DNA of 64,000 nt from Rickettsiella endosymbiont of Aleochara curtula (GCF_964030935.1 NZ_OZ034990.1:682001-746000); one strand, 5' to 3'. Positions 29,257-38,250 are shown, counted from the stretch's first letter. Program-made: numbers and translations. Notes: generated from the letters alone by a model not told the origin.

Positions 29257-30453
29257 TTTACTCCCCATCGCATAACAAGCAATAACATTTTTCAAACAAG
29301 CTATATTATTGATAATGCCTAATCCATACTGCCGCGTTTTCTGAACAATCGGATTGTTGATAGCAAATAAATGTTTAATTCCATCCACACCACCCATCAT
29401 GACACGATTACGAAAGCGACGCTCTCGTTCATAACGGCGCAAAGTATGGTGTGCGCCTATTGATCGATGTTTCTGTTTGGCTTCCAGGATCACTTTCGCC
29501 AAACAATGCGCATCGGCGAGACCTAAATTAGCACCCTGTCCCGCTAAAGGATGAATGGTATGCGCTGCATCTCCAATTAAAGCAACACCCGATTTGATGT
29601 AATGTTCCGCTTCTTGGTTTTTTAATGGATAACTTAAACGTGTGCTTGTTGATACAACTTGGCCTAATCGTTCCTCAAAAACATGCGTTAACTCAGTACA
29701 AAAAAGTTGATCATCTAAAGCTGCTAAGCGCTGACTTTCTTCGGGTGTAGTCGACCAAACGATGGAACAATGCTGGGGATCATTTAAAGGTAAAAAAGCT
29801 AAGGGACCATTCGGTAAGAAAATTTGTCTTGCGATTTGTTTGTGCGCCAATTCCGTTTTTACCGTTGCAACGATTGCTTGCTGCGCATAATCGGTAGATT
29901 TAATCTGAAAATCGGCCAATTCTCTAACTTTAGAATGGTCCCCATCAGCACCGACGAGTAAACGTGTACTTATTTCTTTTCCAGACGCTAATGTTACTAA
30001 TATTTGATTTTCTTGCAACTGCATATCGAGTAAAGCATCGGGTGCAAACCAAGTCAATTCAGTATCGGTTTTTGCTTGGGTATATAATGCCTGCTGCAAA
30101 TCTATGTTTTTTACTATAAAACCTAAGCATGCTTCACCGACATCCGCACTATCAAAAAAAAGATTCGAGGTTAGACCAGATTCCCATACTTGCATACTAC
30201 GGAATGGCGCAGATTGTTGTGTATCGAGTCGCTGCCAAACGTTCAATGCTTCCAAATAATGCTGCGAACCCAGTGTAACTGCAATAACACGTAGCTTTGA
30301 TATTACACTTGAGGTTTTTTTTTGAATAGCGTCCTTATTAATTATCGCGACGCTTAATTCTTGATCCCTTAACTGACAAGCCAATGCTAAGCCAACGATA
30401 CCCGCACCAACGATAACGATATCATAATCCGTTTGTATTTCGTCTGAAGTCAT
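29245..30453 (-). CDS. ubiI: FAD-dependent hydroxylase of the UbiH/UbiI/UbiF family, probably UbiI
   Basis: The 402-residue flavoprotein has the N-terminal FAD motif IVGAGIVGLALACQL, the middle GADGDHSKVRE loop and the C-terminal GDAAHTIHPLAGQGANLGL. These three mark the ubiquinone hydroxylase family. In E. coli the order is ygfB-pepP-ubiH-ubiI, and the same order here (with maeA inserted) supports UbiI, the C5 hydroxylase of ubiquinone synthesis. UbiF cannot be ruled out by sequence reading alone. Its start overlaps the maeA stop (ATGA). Confidence 0.85.
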   Translation of the reverse strand: MTSDEIQTDYDIVIVGAGIVGLALACQLRDQELSVAIINKDAIQKKTSSVISKLRVIAVTLGSQHYLEALNVWQRLDTQQSAPFRSMQVWESGLTSNLFFDSADVGEACLGFIVKNIDLQQALYTQAKTDTELTWFAPDALLDMQLQENQILVTLASGKEISTRLLVGADGDHSKVRELADFQIKSTDYAQQAIVATVKTELAHKQIARQIFLPNGPLAFLPLNDPQHCSIVWSTTPEESQRLAALDDQLFCTELTHVFEERLGQVVSTSTRLSYPLKNQEAEHYIKSGVALIGDAAHTIHPLAGQGANLGLADAHCLAKVILEAKQKHRSIGAHHTLRRYERERRFRNRVMMGGVDGIKHLFAINNPIVQKTRQYGLGIINNIACLKNVIACYAMGSKSKF

Positions 30454-32153
30454 AGTGATTCTGAATAATGGTAGTTAACATACTCCGGATACCAAAATTG
30501 GCGATCGATTTCCTGGGCGAAATCAACGGAATCTTTAACTTTGGCTAATCCTTCATGGCGCGCTTGAGTTGCTACTGACAACGCAATACAGCGGCTAATA
30601 GCATGGATGTCTTCAAAATTTGGTAACAATGCATCTTTTGCATTGGAACTTTTGCTCGCAAAACTACTTAAAGCTTTACACGCCTCCCAAAGCATCGCTT
30701 CACTCAAACGTGTCGCTTGTGCTATCAGAACACCCAAACCTATACCTGGATAAATAAGCGCATTGTTGCATTGCGCAATCGGTATCTTTTCACCTTTAAA
30801 ATCAACGTGACCAAAAGGACTGCCCGTAGCAATCAGTGCTCGCCCTGCCGTCCAATTCAATAAATCATCCGGTGTTGCTTCGGATTTTTCAGTAGGATTG
30901 GATAAAGGAAAAATAATAGGGTATTCAACCGATGCTGCCATGCTTTTAACTATTGCTTCTGTGAATATTCCACCTTGACCAGAACATCCAATTAATACCG
31001 TGGGTTTAAATTTATTCACCACATCATATAACTGTAATGTAGCAACGGCTTCGCCTATTAAACGTTGCGCATAAGGTTTTTGAAAGGCTGTCAGATCGGG
31101 TGTAGCTTCATGTAGCAAACCGTGTCGACCCACCAAATAAAACCGCGATAATGCTTCCTCTTTAGATAAGCCTTCGCGCATCATGCCTGCGCAGAGTTGA
31201 TCGGCAATCCCTGTGCCAGCGGTTCCCGCACCCACAATAACCACACGCTGTTCAGTTAATGGAATTTTGGTACGATGAATAGCGGACAAGAGTGCGACCA
31301 AAGTCACGGCACCCGTTCCTTGCATATCGTCATTAAACGTGCACATTTGATCGTGATAGCGCTCTAAATTACGCCGCGCATTTTCACGTCCAAAATCTTC
31401 CCAGTGCAAATAAGCACGAGGTAATTTTCTTTGTATACCTGAGACTATCGTTTCTATCATGTCATCATATTTTTGACCGACCAAACGCGGATGACGCCAG
31501 CCTAAATACATAGGATCATTTAACAATTGTTCATTGTTAGTTCCGACATCGATTTGAATAGGTAATAAACGATTGGGATTAACGCCGGCACACAACACAT
31601 AAACCATCAATTTAGCAATACAGATATCCATACCACCAATACCTTGATCGCCAATACCTAATACACCCTCGCCATCGGTCATGACGATAATATCTACTTC
31701 GGGATTCAAACGATTCTCAAGAATTTCATCGATATGATCTCTATCAGGATAAGCGATGTATAAACCGCGTGGTTGTTGAAACTCCTGACTAAATTGCTCT
31801 ACCGCTTTTCCAACCGTGGGTGTATACAGAATAGGTAACATTTCAGTTAAATGCTGACTCACTAATTTATAAAACAATACTTCATTGGCGTTATGTAAAC
31901 TACGAAGATAGAGATGCTTTTCTAAATTATTTTCTTTTTTTAAGAATTGTTGGTAAACGCGCAGTTCTTGTTGCTGCAAACTTTCAATACTATACGGTAA
32001 TTTACCGCGTAATCTTAATTGTTGGCGTTCCGATTCAGTAAATGCAGTGCCTTTATTTAATTTTGCTGTGGCTAATACAGCTGAACCCGAGACATTAGTT
32101 TCCAGGTAAAGAACCTTAGCATTTTTATCGGTGATAAATCTAAATTTTGACAT
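30450..32153 (-). CDS. maeA: NAD-dependent malic enzyme
   Basis: With the ATG at 32151-32153 (MSKFRFITDKNAKV) the protein has 567 residues, close to E. coli MaeA (565). An upstream extension would merely translate the repeat at 32172-32295. It has the malic-enzyme stretch LPILYTPTVGKAVEQF, DGEGVLGIGDQG, and the nucleotide-binding VGAGTAGTGIADQL. It decarboxylates malate to pyruvate with NAD reduction. Lying between ubiH and ubiI and overlapping ubiI by four bases, it has been inserted into a conserved ubiquinone operon. Confidence 0.94.
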   Translation of the reverse strand: MSKFRFITDKNAKVLYLETNVSGSAVLATAKLNKGTAFTESERQQLRLRGKLPYSIESLQQQELRVYQQFLKKENNLEKHLYLRSLHNANEVLFYKLVSQHLTEMLPILYTPTVGKAVEQFSQEFQQPRGLYIAYPDRDHIDEILENRLNPEVDIIVMTDGEGVLGIGDQGIGGMDICIAKLMVYVLCAGVNPNRLLPIQIDVGTNNEQLLNDPMYLGWRHPRLVGQKYDDMIETIVSGIQRKLPRAYLHWEDFGRENARRNLERYHDQMCTFNDDMQGTGAVTLVALLSAIHRTKIPLTEQRVVIVGAGTAGTGIADQLCAGMMREGLSKEEALSRFYLVGRHGLLHEATPDLTAFQKPYAQRLIGEAVATLQLYDVVNKFKPTVLIGCSGQGGIFTEAIVKSMAASVEYPIIFPLSNPTEKSEATPDDLLNWTAGRALIATGSPFGHVDFKGEKIPIAQCNNALIYPGIGLGVLIAQATRLSEAMLWEACKALSSFASKSSNAKDALLPNFEDIHAISRCIALSVATQARHEGLAKVKDSVDFAQEIDRQFWYPEYVNYHYSESL

Positions 32154-32154
32154 A

Positions 32155-33531
32155 CTAATATTCTTCTTGTTGTATACCCTTCGCACTTGACATTGCCGGT
32201 GTATCGCGGGGATCACAATCCTCATGGTTATTGAATATACCATGATTAGTACATGAACGCGGCACTTGACCAAAATCCAATCGCTGTGAGCATAAAGTTA
32301 AACCACGAACCAAACGTGGAAGTCGGCCATGCATTCCCATTAAGCGGCGTGATAAATTTCTTTTGCAGGGTGAGAGTAAATCCATTGCTAATAGACCATT
32401 ATTGTAAATGAAAGTCAACGGCCCGGGCGTTTGCAAACGTGTCAATTGCTCGGTAAACCCGATGATTTGTCGCTGTACTGCCAAGCGTGACTTAAGATAC
32501 GATTGCGCCAGACTTGCATCCGCTAAATCGGTAGCCTGATCCAATGCATTCGCAATCACATCCACACATTCTGCCATATCTTGTAATCCTAAATTTAGAC
32601 CTTGAGCTGCAATAGGAAGTAAAGTATGCGCAGCATTTCCTAGGAAGATTAAACCTGCTTGCGCTTGAATTTCGGAAGTACAGCTTTTTAATGTATAAAT
32701 CTGTGGCTGGGTATAACGCAAGAACTTGCCAAAACTATAAGAGAATTGTTGTTGTAAATTCTCCAAAAACTTTTGCTCAGTTAAATTTTGTAGTGTTTCA
32801 ATAGTTTGTTGTTTGGAAGTCCAGACTAAGCCGATTTTATTATCCCGTAAAGGTAAACAAGCAATAATTCCTTGAGGAGTAAAACGCTGATAGGCGGTAT
32901 GTTGATGATGTTGGCTAATCTCTATAACTGTCGTCAAAGCCGCTTCTGAAGCAGAATTAATTTTTAAACCAATATTCAACAAGCGACGAACAGTAGAATT
33001 CGCACCATCCGCAGCAATAATTAAACGTGGATAAATAATTTTTCTTTCATCTTGAAGATGATTAAACTCCACCTGCCAAGTAGCTGCATGTCGACTTATC
33101 GCCTCACAGCTTGCTGGATTGTAAAGATCTAAGGTGCCTTGTGAGGTTTTGCTAGCGGCAACCTGAAGCAAAGCCTTAGTTAATTCATGTCCCAAACGCG
33201 CCGCAGGAATAACCGCACCTAATTGCGGAACACCCATTTCTTTAGCATTAATTCTTGATAGCGCAAAACAAGCTTGCTTCGAAATATTTACACTCTGGAT
33301 GGGATTCGCATAAACTTCTAAAGCGGACCATACCTTTAATGACTGTAAAATGCGTAAACTAGCAAGATTCAAAGCAATAGGTTTACTATCTGAAGACAAA
33401 ACAGCATCAAGCGATTTAAAAGGGGATTGTTCGATCAAAACGATACGCAAAGGTAAATGCGATAATGCTAATGCCAAACTCGTTCCTACAATTCCGGCAC
33501 CGACAATAAGAATATCATAATCGTGCTTCAT
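32155..33531 (-). CDS. ubiH: 2-octaprenyl-6-methoxyphenol hydroxylase UbiH with repeat-encoded tail
   Basis: The 458-residue flavoprotein has the FAD motif IVGAGIVGTSLALAL, IAADGANSTVRR, and the GNAAHTLLPIAAQGLNLGL motif of the UbiH family. It is about 65 residues longer than E. coli UbiH. The last ~45 residues (from LCSQRLDFGQVPRS through NNHEDCDPRD to SSAKGIQ) come from a full copy of the 125-bp repeat at 32172-32295, and only a few codons follow. The start overlaps the pepP stop. UbiH hydroxylates C1 of the ubiquinone ring. Activity with this tail is untested. Confidence 0.9.
   Translation of the reverse strand: MKHDYDILIVGAGIVGTSLALALSHLPLRIVLIEQSPFKSLDAVLSSDSKPIALNLASLRILQSLKVWSALEVYANPIQSVNISKQACFALSRINAKEMGVPQLGAVIPAARLGHELTKALLQVAASKTSQGTLDLYNPASCEAISRHAATWQVEFNHLQDERKIIYPRLIIAADGANSTVRRLLNIGLKINSASEAALTTVIEISQHHQHTAYQRFTPQGIIACLPLRDNKIGLVWTSKQQTIETLQNLTEQKFLENLQQQFSYSFGKFLRYTQPQIYTLKSCTSEIQAQAGLIFLGNAAHTLLPIAAQGLNLGLQDMAECVDVIANALDQATDLADASLAQSYLKSRLAVQRQIIGFTEQLTRLQTPGPLTFIYNNGLLAMDLLSPCKRNLSRRLMGMHGRLPRLVRGLTLCSQRLDFGQVPRSCTNHGIFNNHEDCDPRDTPAMSSAKGIQQEEY
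32172..32295 (-). repeat. Copy 3 of the ~125-bp repeat, forming the UbiH C-terminus
   Basis: On the minus strand it runs from TATGCTCACAGCGATTGG through CAAGTGCCGCG and AACCATGAGGATTG to TCAAGTGCGAAGGGTATA, which matches the other copies end to end. It is read in the same frame as copy 2: both translations contain DF-x-Q, later HEDC, and then SAK. It is in the same orientation as ubiH. Confidence 0.85.
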
Positions 33532-34829
33532 GAGGATGTTCGCATTATGTTTTCAATGTCAGTCAGATCTTTGGGTGTTTGTGATGTCAATATTTCGCAA
33601 GCTTCCTGCGTCACTCGCACATCATCTTCAATTCGGATACCGATATTCCACCATTTTTTGTCGATATCTGCTGCGGGACTGATGTAAATACCAGGTTCTA
33701 CCGTGAAAACCATGTCTGGCTCTAAACTACGCCATTTTTTTTCTATTTTATAACACCCTACATCATGAACATCTAAACCTAACCAATGACTACAGCCATG
33801 CATATAAAATTTCTGATAACTCTGGTGTTGAATCAGGTCCCCAAGCTTCCCTTTTAATATACCCACATCCACTAAACCTTGCGTTATTAGCTCCACGCAG
33901 GTTTTCTGTAACTGATTCCATGCCACGCCGGGTTTTATTAACGCTAGAATAGCCTGTTGTGCTTTTAACACAATTTGATAAATAGCCTTTTGTTCTGGAC
34001 TAAAGCGACCATTGACAGGAAAAGTGCGAGTAATATCTGAAGCATAATTTTGATATTCACAGCCCGCATCGATTAACACGAGATCACCCTTTTTTAACTC
34101 TGCGCGATTATCCGTATAATGTAAAATACAAGCATTCGCCCCGCTCGCAACAATATTGGGATAGGCCAAGGCTTGACTCCCTTGTCCATAAAACGCATAC
34201 ATTAATTCGGCTTCCAATTGATATTCATATAATCCAGGCCGACAAGCCCGCATCGCACGCAGATGGCCTTCACCGGACATATGCGCCGCCTTACGTAAGC
34301 AATCCAATTCTGTAGGACTTTTCCTAAGTCGCATTTCATGTACGCTTTCAACTAGTTTTTTAGTATATTCTAGCGGTGGTTTTTTTAAACGCTCCAATAT
34401 CTTATTAATTCGCACTAACATTGGGTTATTAGGTGTTGCATCGCCAAGATAATAACAAACTCGCGTATTCGCTAAATATTCAGGCAATTTAGTTTCAAGT
34501 TGCTCAATAGTATAAGCTTCATCAGCACCGTATTCCTTCTTAGCTCTGGTTTGGCCAATGCGTTCTCCATTCCAGATAGCTGCGCCCGGATCCTCAGCAC
34601 GATTAAATAATATAAACTTACTACCCTTGCGATCTGGTATGAGTAAAGCAATGGTCTCAGGTTCAGGAAATGCCGTTAAATAATAAAAATCACTGTTTTG
34701 ACGATAGGGGTAAAACACATCACCATTGCGTATATGCTCTGGTGCCGACATTAAGACAATTAATTCATCGCTCTTAATATGGGATACTAATTGTTGCCGC
34801 CGATGCTGCAACTCAGTAAGTTTAAACAT
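33528..34829 (-). CDS. pepP: Xaa-Pro aminopeptidase (aminopeptidase P)
   Basis: I use the ATG at 34827-34829 (MFKLTELQHRRQQL); a GTG four codons upstream lies inside the neighbouring repeat. The ~433-residue metallopeptidase has the creatinase/AMP N-terminal domain and the pita-bread C-terminal domain with metal ligands in LIDAGCEYQNYASDITRTF, HGCSHWLGLDVHD and the two late glutamates (TVEPGIY, RIEDD). It removes N-terminal residues preceding proline. It heads the pepP-ubiH-maeA-ubiI operon. The repeat end supplies the sequence immediately upstream of its start. Confidence 0.95.
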   Translation of the reverse strand: MFKLTELQHRRQQLVSHIKSDELIVLMSAPEHIRNGDVFYPYRQNSDFYYLTAFPEPETIALLIPDRKGSKFILFNRAEDPGAAIWNGERIGQTRAKKEYGADEAYTIEQLETKLPEYLANTRVCYYLGDATPNNPMLVRINKILERLKKPPLEYTKKLVESVHEMRLRKSPTELDCLRKAAHMSGEGHLRAMRACRPGLYEYQLEAELMYAFYGQGSQALAYPNIVASGANACILHYTDNRAELKKGDLVLIDAGCEYQNYASDITRTFPVNGRFSPEQKAIYQIVLKAQQAILALIKPGVAWNQLQKTCVELITQGLVDVGILKGKLGDLIQHQSYQKFYMHGCSHWLGLDVHDVGCYKIEKKWRSLEPDMVFTVEPGIYISPAADIDKKWWNIGIRIEDDVRVTQEACEILTSQTPKDLTDIENIMRTSS

Positions 34830-34832
34830 AGA

Positions 34833-34960
34833 TATACTCACAGCAATTGATTTTTTGGCAAGTGCCGCGACCGTGCAGCAATCGGTATGTACACAATACT
34901 ACACATGAGGGTTGCGAGCTAAGTGGCAACACAGACAAAAATCCAAGTGCGAAGCGTATA
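34833..34960 (+). repeat. Copy 4 of the ~125-bp repeat, between pepP and ygfB
   Basis: It starts TATACTCACAGCAATTG and ends CCAAGTGCGAAGCGTATA, with GGCAAGTGCCGCG, CACATGAGGGTTGCGAG and GACAAAAATCC inside. Its left end touches the pepP translation start, so the pepP leader is repeat-derived. There is no coding role here. Confidence 0.85.
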
Positions 34961-34979
34961 ATTACCAGTAGATCGGCCC

Positions 34980-35558
34980 CTAATGAAGATACATAGAGCC
35001 TGTACTTCCTTCTACTGAATAGCGAATCAATTCTTCGTATATCAAGGGGATAGCATGTGTAATAAACTCGATTGCTTCATCATACGCCAATTTATCGAGC
35101 TCAGTCACTTCTAAATGGTTAATTTCAAGCTTAGCAATCTCAGCGATACAATATAAGGCTTCGTGTATCACATCAGGCGTCTCATCTTCAATAGAGCTTC
35201 CGCCTAAACCTAAGCCATATAAAAACCCCTCACACCACAAACTTAAGGCTTCAGCACGTTCTTCTAATTCATGCTGTTCGTCGGGCAGCAATAATTGAAA
35301 AGTTTGTAAGCCACTTAACTGACGACAAGCCGCATCATACAAACCAACAACCGCACCTTGCGATCCCAGCATAAAAGGAGGTCGAGTCCCAAGCCGCTTC
35401 AATAAAATATCGATCAAAAAACCACCATTAAGTTTTTGACCTACACAAACAAAACCACATAACATACCATGTATTTCTGCCGGAGAAGTAGCCACTTCTG
35501 CTTGGGTCAATAGGTGGTAAAAATCGTCGAAAGCGGGAGATTTAGCCTGAGTTTGCAT
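34980..35558 (-). CDS. ygfB: YgfB/UPF0149 family protein
   Basis: This 192-residue acidic protein contains the UPF0149 features AEIHGMLCGFVC near residue 22 and WCEGFLYGLGLGG in the second half. In E. coli and relatives ygfB is immediately upstream of pepP-ubiH-ubiI, as here, although a repeat copy now separates it from pepP. A paralogue in Pseudomonas modulates gene expression, but no role is established here. The divergent 6S RNA gene follows upstream. Confidence 0.92.
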   Translation of the reverse strand: MQTQAKSPAFDDFYHLLTQAEVATSPAEIHGMLCGFVCVGQKLNGGFLIDILLKRLGTRPPFMLGSQGAVVGLYDAACRQLSGLQTFQLLLPDEQHELEERAEALSLWCEGFLYGLGLGGSSIEDETPDVIHEALYCIAEIAKLEINHLEVTELDKLAYDEAIEFITHAIPLIYEELIRYSVEGSTGSMYLH

Positions 35559-35723
35559 GGGCGTACTCTGTAAAGAAAGTAAGTCTGAGGTATTTTACCA
35601 TTCTAAGCCGGGTTAATACAGTTAAGCAAATCTTAATAATAAAATGTCTTACGCACTTGCAATGATGAACAGCCATTATTCATGCAGGCTTAAATCCTTT
35701 TTTCTAAACTCTATTCGCGACAC

Positions 35724-35744
35724 TCCCTTAAAATAGATTATACT
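35724..35744 (+). promoter_or_regulatory. Predicted sigma-70 promoter of 6S RNA
   Basis: The -10 hexamer TATACT (35739-35744) is preceded at 16 bases by a weak -35 (GCGACA in TTCGCGACACTC). A transcript starting six to eight bases further would begin at the base of the 6S RNA closing stem. Confidence 0.5.
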
Positions 35745-35747
35745 AGT

Positions 35748-35940
35748 CGAGTATCTGACTCAGTCGATAGTTTTTCGATCGATACTTTCATAAAGTTAGG
35801 GATAATTGACTTATTTACGGTGTGCATGCTTGTAGGCTATGCCGTCATTATAATGGCCACACCCTAGCAAGAAGCCTAAAGTAGGTAGCATAATCCCACC
35901 TGCATCCCAGGATCAGGAAACAGAGCTGAGTCAGATCTTC
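35748..35940 (+). ncRNA. ssrS: 6S RNA
   Basis: The ends pair perfectly over eleven bases, ATCTGACTCAG (35753-35763) with CTGAGTCAGAT (35926-35936), leaving a long, mostly paired rod of about 190 nt as in 6S RNA. The central region has GTGTGCATGCTTG and a downstream AGAAGCCTAAA, which resemble the E. coli central bubble and GAGAAGCCTTAAA. It lies directly upstream of the 5-formyltetrahydrofolate cyclo-ligase gene, the conserved gammaproteobacterial position. 6S RNA sequesters sigma-70 RNA polymerase in stationary phase. A covariance-model search would settle the boundaries. Confidence 0.88.
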
Positions 35941-35960
35941 TTAATACCCAATGATATCAA

Positions 35961-36542
35961 ATGGATACTCGCCAACTATCTCGCAAGAAATTACAACAAC
36001 AACGAGCTAAAATTACTGTTAGCGAACAAAAAAAGGTTTCTAGCATCATTACCGAACAATTAAGTCATCATCCATTATTTTTACAAAGCCAAACAATTGC
36101 CAGCTATATAGCCATTCAACAAGAAATTGATCCATCGACACTTATACAAAAAGCTTGGCAAAATAAACAAACTTGCTATTTACCGATTTTACAAGGACAA
36201 CAATTAATATTCTGTGCGTATGAATCTCAAACTGTACTAAAAAAAAATCATTTTAATATCCCAGAGCCTCCGCTATCTTCAAATGCCTGTATTGCAAAGA
36301 AAGATATAGATTTAGTATTAGTCCCTTTAGTAGGTTTTACTGAGAAAGGTCAACGTTTAGGAATGGGTGCCGGTTTTTATGATCGTAGTTTCGCTTTTTT
36401 GTTAAATTGCCCTAGACCCACACGCCCTTTTTTACTTGGCCTTGCCTATGAATGGCAAAAATTATCAACATTTACTGAAAAAAACTGGGATGTTCCTTTA
36501 AATGCAGTGATAACAGAAAAACAAATTTACTATGCAAACTAA
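35961..36542 (+). CDS. fthC: 5-formyltetrahydrofolate cyclo-ligase
   Basis: This 193-residue protein of the YgfA/MTHFS family has an N-terminal RKKLQQQRAKI helix, the substrate region YIAIQQEIDPSTLI, and the ATP-binding motif GFTEKGQRLGMGAGFYDRSF. It converts 5-formyl-THF into 5,10-methenyl-THF with ATP. The 6S RNA gene ends about 20 bases upstream, and in E. coli the two are cotranscribed. A repeat copy begins two bases after its stop codon. Confidence 0.95.
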   Translation: MDTRQLSRKKLQQQRAKITVSEQKKVSSIITEQLSHHPLFLQSQTIASYIAIQQEIDPSTLIQKAWQNKQTCYLPILQGQQLIFCAYESQTVLKKNHFNIPEPPLSSNACIAKKDIDLVLVPLVGFTEKGQRLGMGAGFYDRSFAFLLNCPRPTRPFLLGLAYEWQKLSTFTEKNWDVPLNAVITEKQIYYAN

Positions 36543-36543
36543 A

Positions 36544-36670
36544 TAAACTCACAGCAATGAGATTTTTGGCAAGTGCCGCGTCCGTGCAGCAATCTGGTAT
36601 ATACAATAACCATGAGGATTGGAATTGGGACTGTGACTGGAACACAGTCAATGTCAAGTGCGAAGCGTTT
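36544..36670 (+). repeat. Copy 5 of the ~125-bp repeat, overlapping the dacB 3' end
   Basis: It runs from TAAACTCACAGCAATGAG to TCAAGTGCGAAGCGTTTG with GGCAAGTGCCGCGTCCGTG and AACCATGAGGATTGG inside. It also has a private hairpin, GACTGTG...CACAGTC. The complement of its right end (CTTCGCACTTGA) provides the last codons and stop of dacB at 36654-36656. Confidence 0.85.
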
Positions 36671-38126
36671 GAAATTGATGATCTAAATGTTGCATGAATT
36701 GTGTAAATAAACTTCCATTTTTATTTTTTTCCGGTGGCGCATTAAATAATACTGCAAACGCGCCCAAATCACCATTTTGCATGCTGAAATAACCGGCCAT
36801 GCTATACACAGATTTTGGGACATTGATATGGCCTGTTTTAAAACTTGACCGTTGCATCCAGGGGTGGTGAGCAGTAATCATCTCACGCCAAATTTTTTGC
36901 TGTCCGGGCATCACTAAACTTCCATAATAGATAGGAAAATCACGTTTATTTTTATACATTCCTTCTAATAGAATAATAAGATCACTCGCTGATAATCGAT
37001 TAAATGGCGTCAATCCGCTCGCATTTTTAAAGACCGGTAAACCTTCTTGGCCTTTAGTGAGAAAATTTGACTTTACCCACATCGATTTATAACTATCAAA
37101 AAGTAATTGTGTTGCAGCAGTTAAATTTACCGATGATGCAACGAAATGCGTCTGATGGTCCCGCCATAAATTCAGCATTAACATATCAGCGATATAATTA
37201 TTGGAATAAAATAACATATCTTGTAAAGAATGAATCATCGGATCGCTATCTATCTGCGTTAACAAACTATCTGTTGATAATAAAGGGCTAGCTTCAACAT
37301 GCGCTTTACCATTGAAACTGATATCCGCTTCTTGCAAAAACGCGCTTAATAAGTTTGCGGTTGTTAAATTTGGATCGCCGACTGAACGATAAATTGTGAG
37401 CGGCTTACTTTGCAGGCCTAATTGTCCGGAAATAATTAAAATTTCTTGTTTATTATGAGTAATACGGTTAAGTCGAATGTTATTATTTTTTCCAAAAATA
37501 GTTTGCACAGATCCTTTTAACACAATATTAACTAACGGATAAGGTAAAATTTTTACTACAGCAGCGTTACCTATTTTGGGCCCAGGTGAAATATAAACAG
37601 CGATGTTGCCAAAATCTGTGCCCGATGAAGAAGGTAAACCATCATAAGCTACATTTGAGTGAGTTTTTGCTAATCTCCGATCCGGATCATCAAAAATGAT
37701 CTTTCCAAAATAAGACGTGTTAACAACTATGTTTCCAGTAATTTTCTTTAAACCTATTTGTTGCAGATTATTGACTAAGCTCCACATTTTTTCATTGGTA
37801 AACTCAGGGTCGCCCAAACCATAAAAAACTAAATCTCCGTATAATACGCCTGCTGTAAAGTGCCCTCTTGCGTAAACTTGCGTAGAAAAAGTATGTCTAG
37901 CACCCCAATGCGTTAATGCACTAGCAGCAATAAAAAGTTTGGTCACCGATGCGGGAATTAAACGTAATTGCTGGTTTTTAGCATAAAGAATCTTAGGATG
38001 CGTCAAATCAACCCATAATTCTGATGTTTGAATTACATGATTATTTTCATTAGCCAGTATGGGTGCACAGACCACACAAAAAATAATAAATAAAAATTTC
38101 AAAAAAAAATATTTTTTGTTTTTCAT
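36654..38126 (-). CDS. dacB: D-alanyl-D-alanine carboxypeptidase/endopeptidase, PBP4 (DacB) family
   Basis: I start it at ATG 38124-38126 (MKNKKYFFLKFLFIIF), giving a 490-residue protein with a clear signal peptide ending near APILA. A frame open 68 codons further up only translates a palindromic repeat. The serine-peptidase S13 motifs are present: SVTK with catalytic Ser60, SNN in YSNNYIADML, and KTG in FKTGHIN. PBP4 enzymes trim and cleave peptidoglycan cross-links in the periplasm. The C-terminal residues and stop codon come from a repeat copy, so the native C-terminus may have been altered slightly. Confidence 0.9.
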   Translation of the reverse strand: MKNKKYFFLKFLFIIFCVVCAPILANENNHVIQTSELWVDLTHPKILYAKNQQLRLIPASVTKLFIAASALTHWGARHTFSTQVYARGHFTAGVLYGDLVFYGLGDPEFTNEKMWSLVNNLQQIGLKKITGNIVVNTSYFGKIIFDDPDRRLAKTHSNVAYDGLPSSSGTDFGNIAVYISPGPKIGNAAVVKILPYPLVNIVLKGSVQTIFGKNNNIRLNRITHNKQEILIISGQLGLQSKPLTIYRSVGDPNLTTANLLSAFLQEADISFNGKAHVEASPLLSTDSLLTQIDSDPMIHSLQDMLFYSNNYIADMLMLNLWRDHQTHFVASSVNLTAATQLLFDSYKSMWVKSNFLTKGQEGLPVFKNASGLTPFNRLSASDLIILLEGMYKNKRDFPIYYGSLVMPGQQKIWREMITAHHPWMQRSSFKTGHINVPKSVYSMAGYFSMQNGDLGAFAVLFNAPPEKNKNGSLFTQFMQHLDHQFQTLRT

Positions 38127-38143
38127 ATGAAATATAAAATTAT

Positions 38144-38228
38144 CGTCATGGCGAGCGAATGTTAATGAGCGTGGCCATCCACAATCCAGTATTTCCTGGA
38201 TTGCCGCGCGCTTCGCGCTCGCAATGAC
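38144..38228. repeat. REP-like palindromic element
   Basis: The ends CGTCATGGCGAGCGAATG and CGCGCTCGCAATGAC are inverted repeats. Between them is ATGAGCGTGGCCATCCAC, also seen in the copy at 54817, and a CCAGTATTTCCTGG hairpin. It sits upstream of dacB and downstream of the lipoprotein gene. Confidence 0.8.
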
Positions 38229-38250
38229 AAGAACATGGATACTCGAAAAA

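Noticed and set aside
32154-32273. 40-codon N-terminal extension of maeA
   Set aside because: It lies in the repeat and the end of ubiH in another frame; the start at 32153 gives the normal length and family N-terminus.
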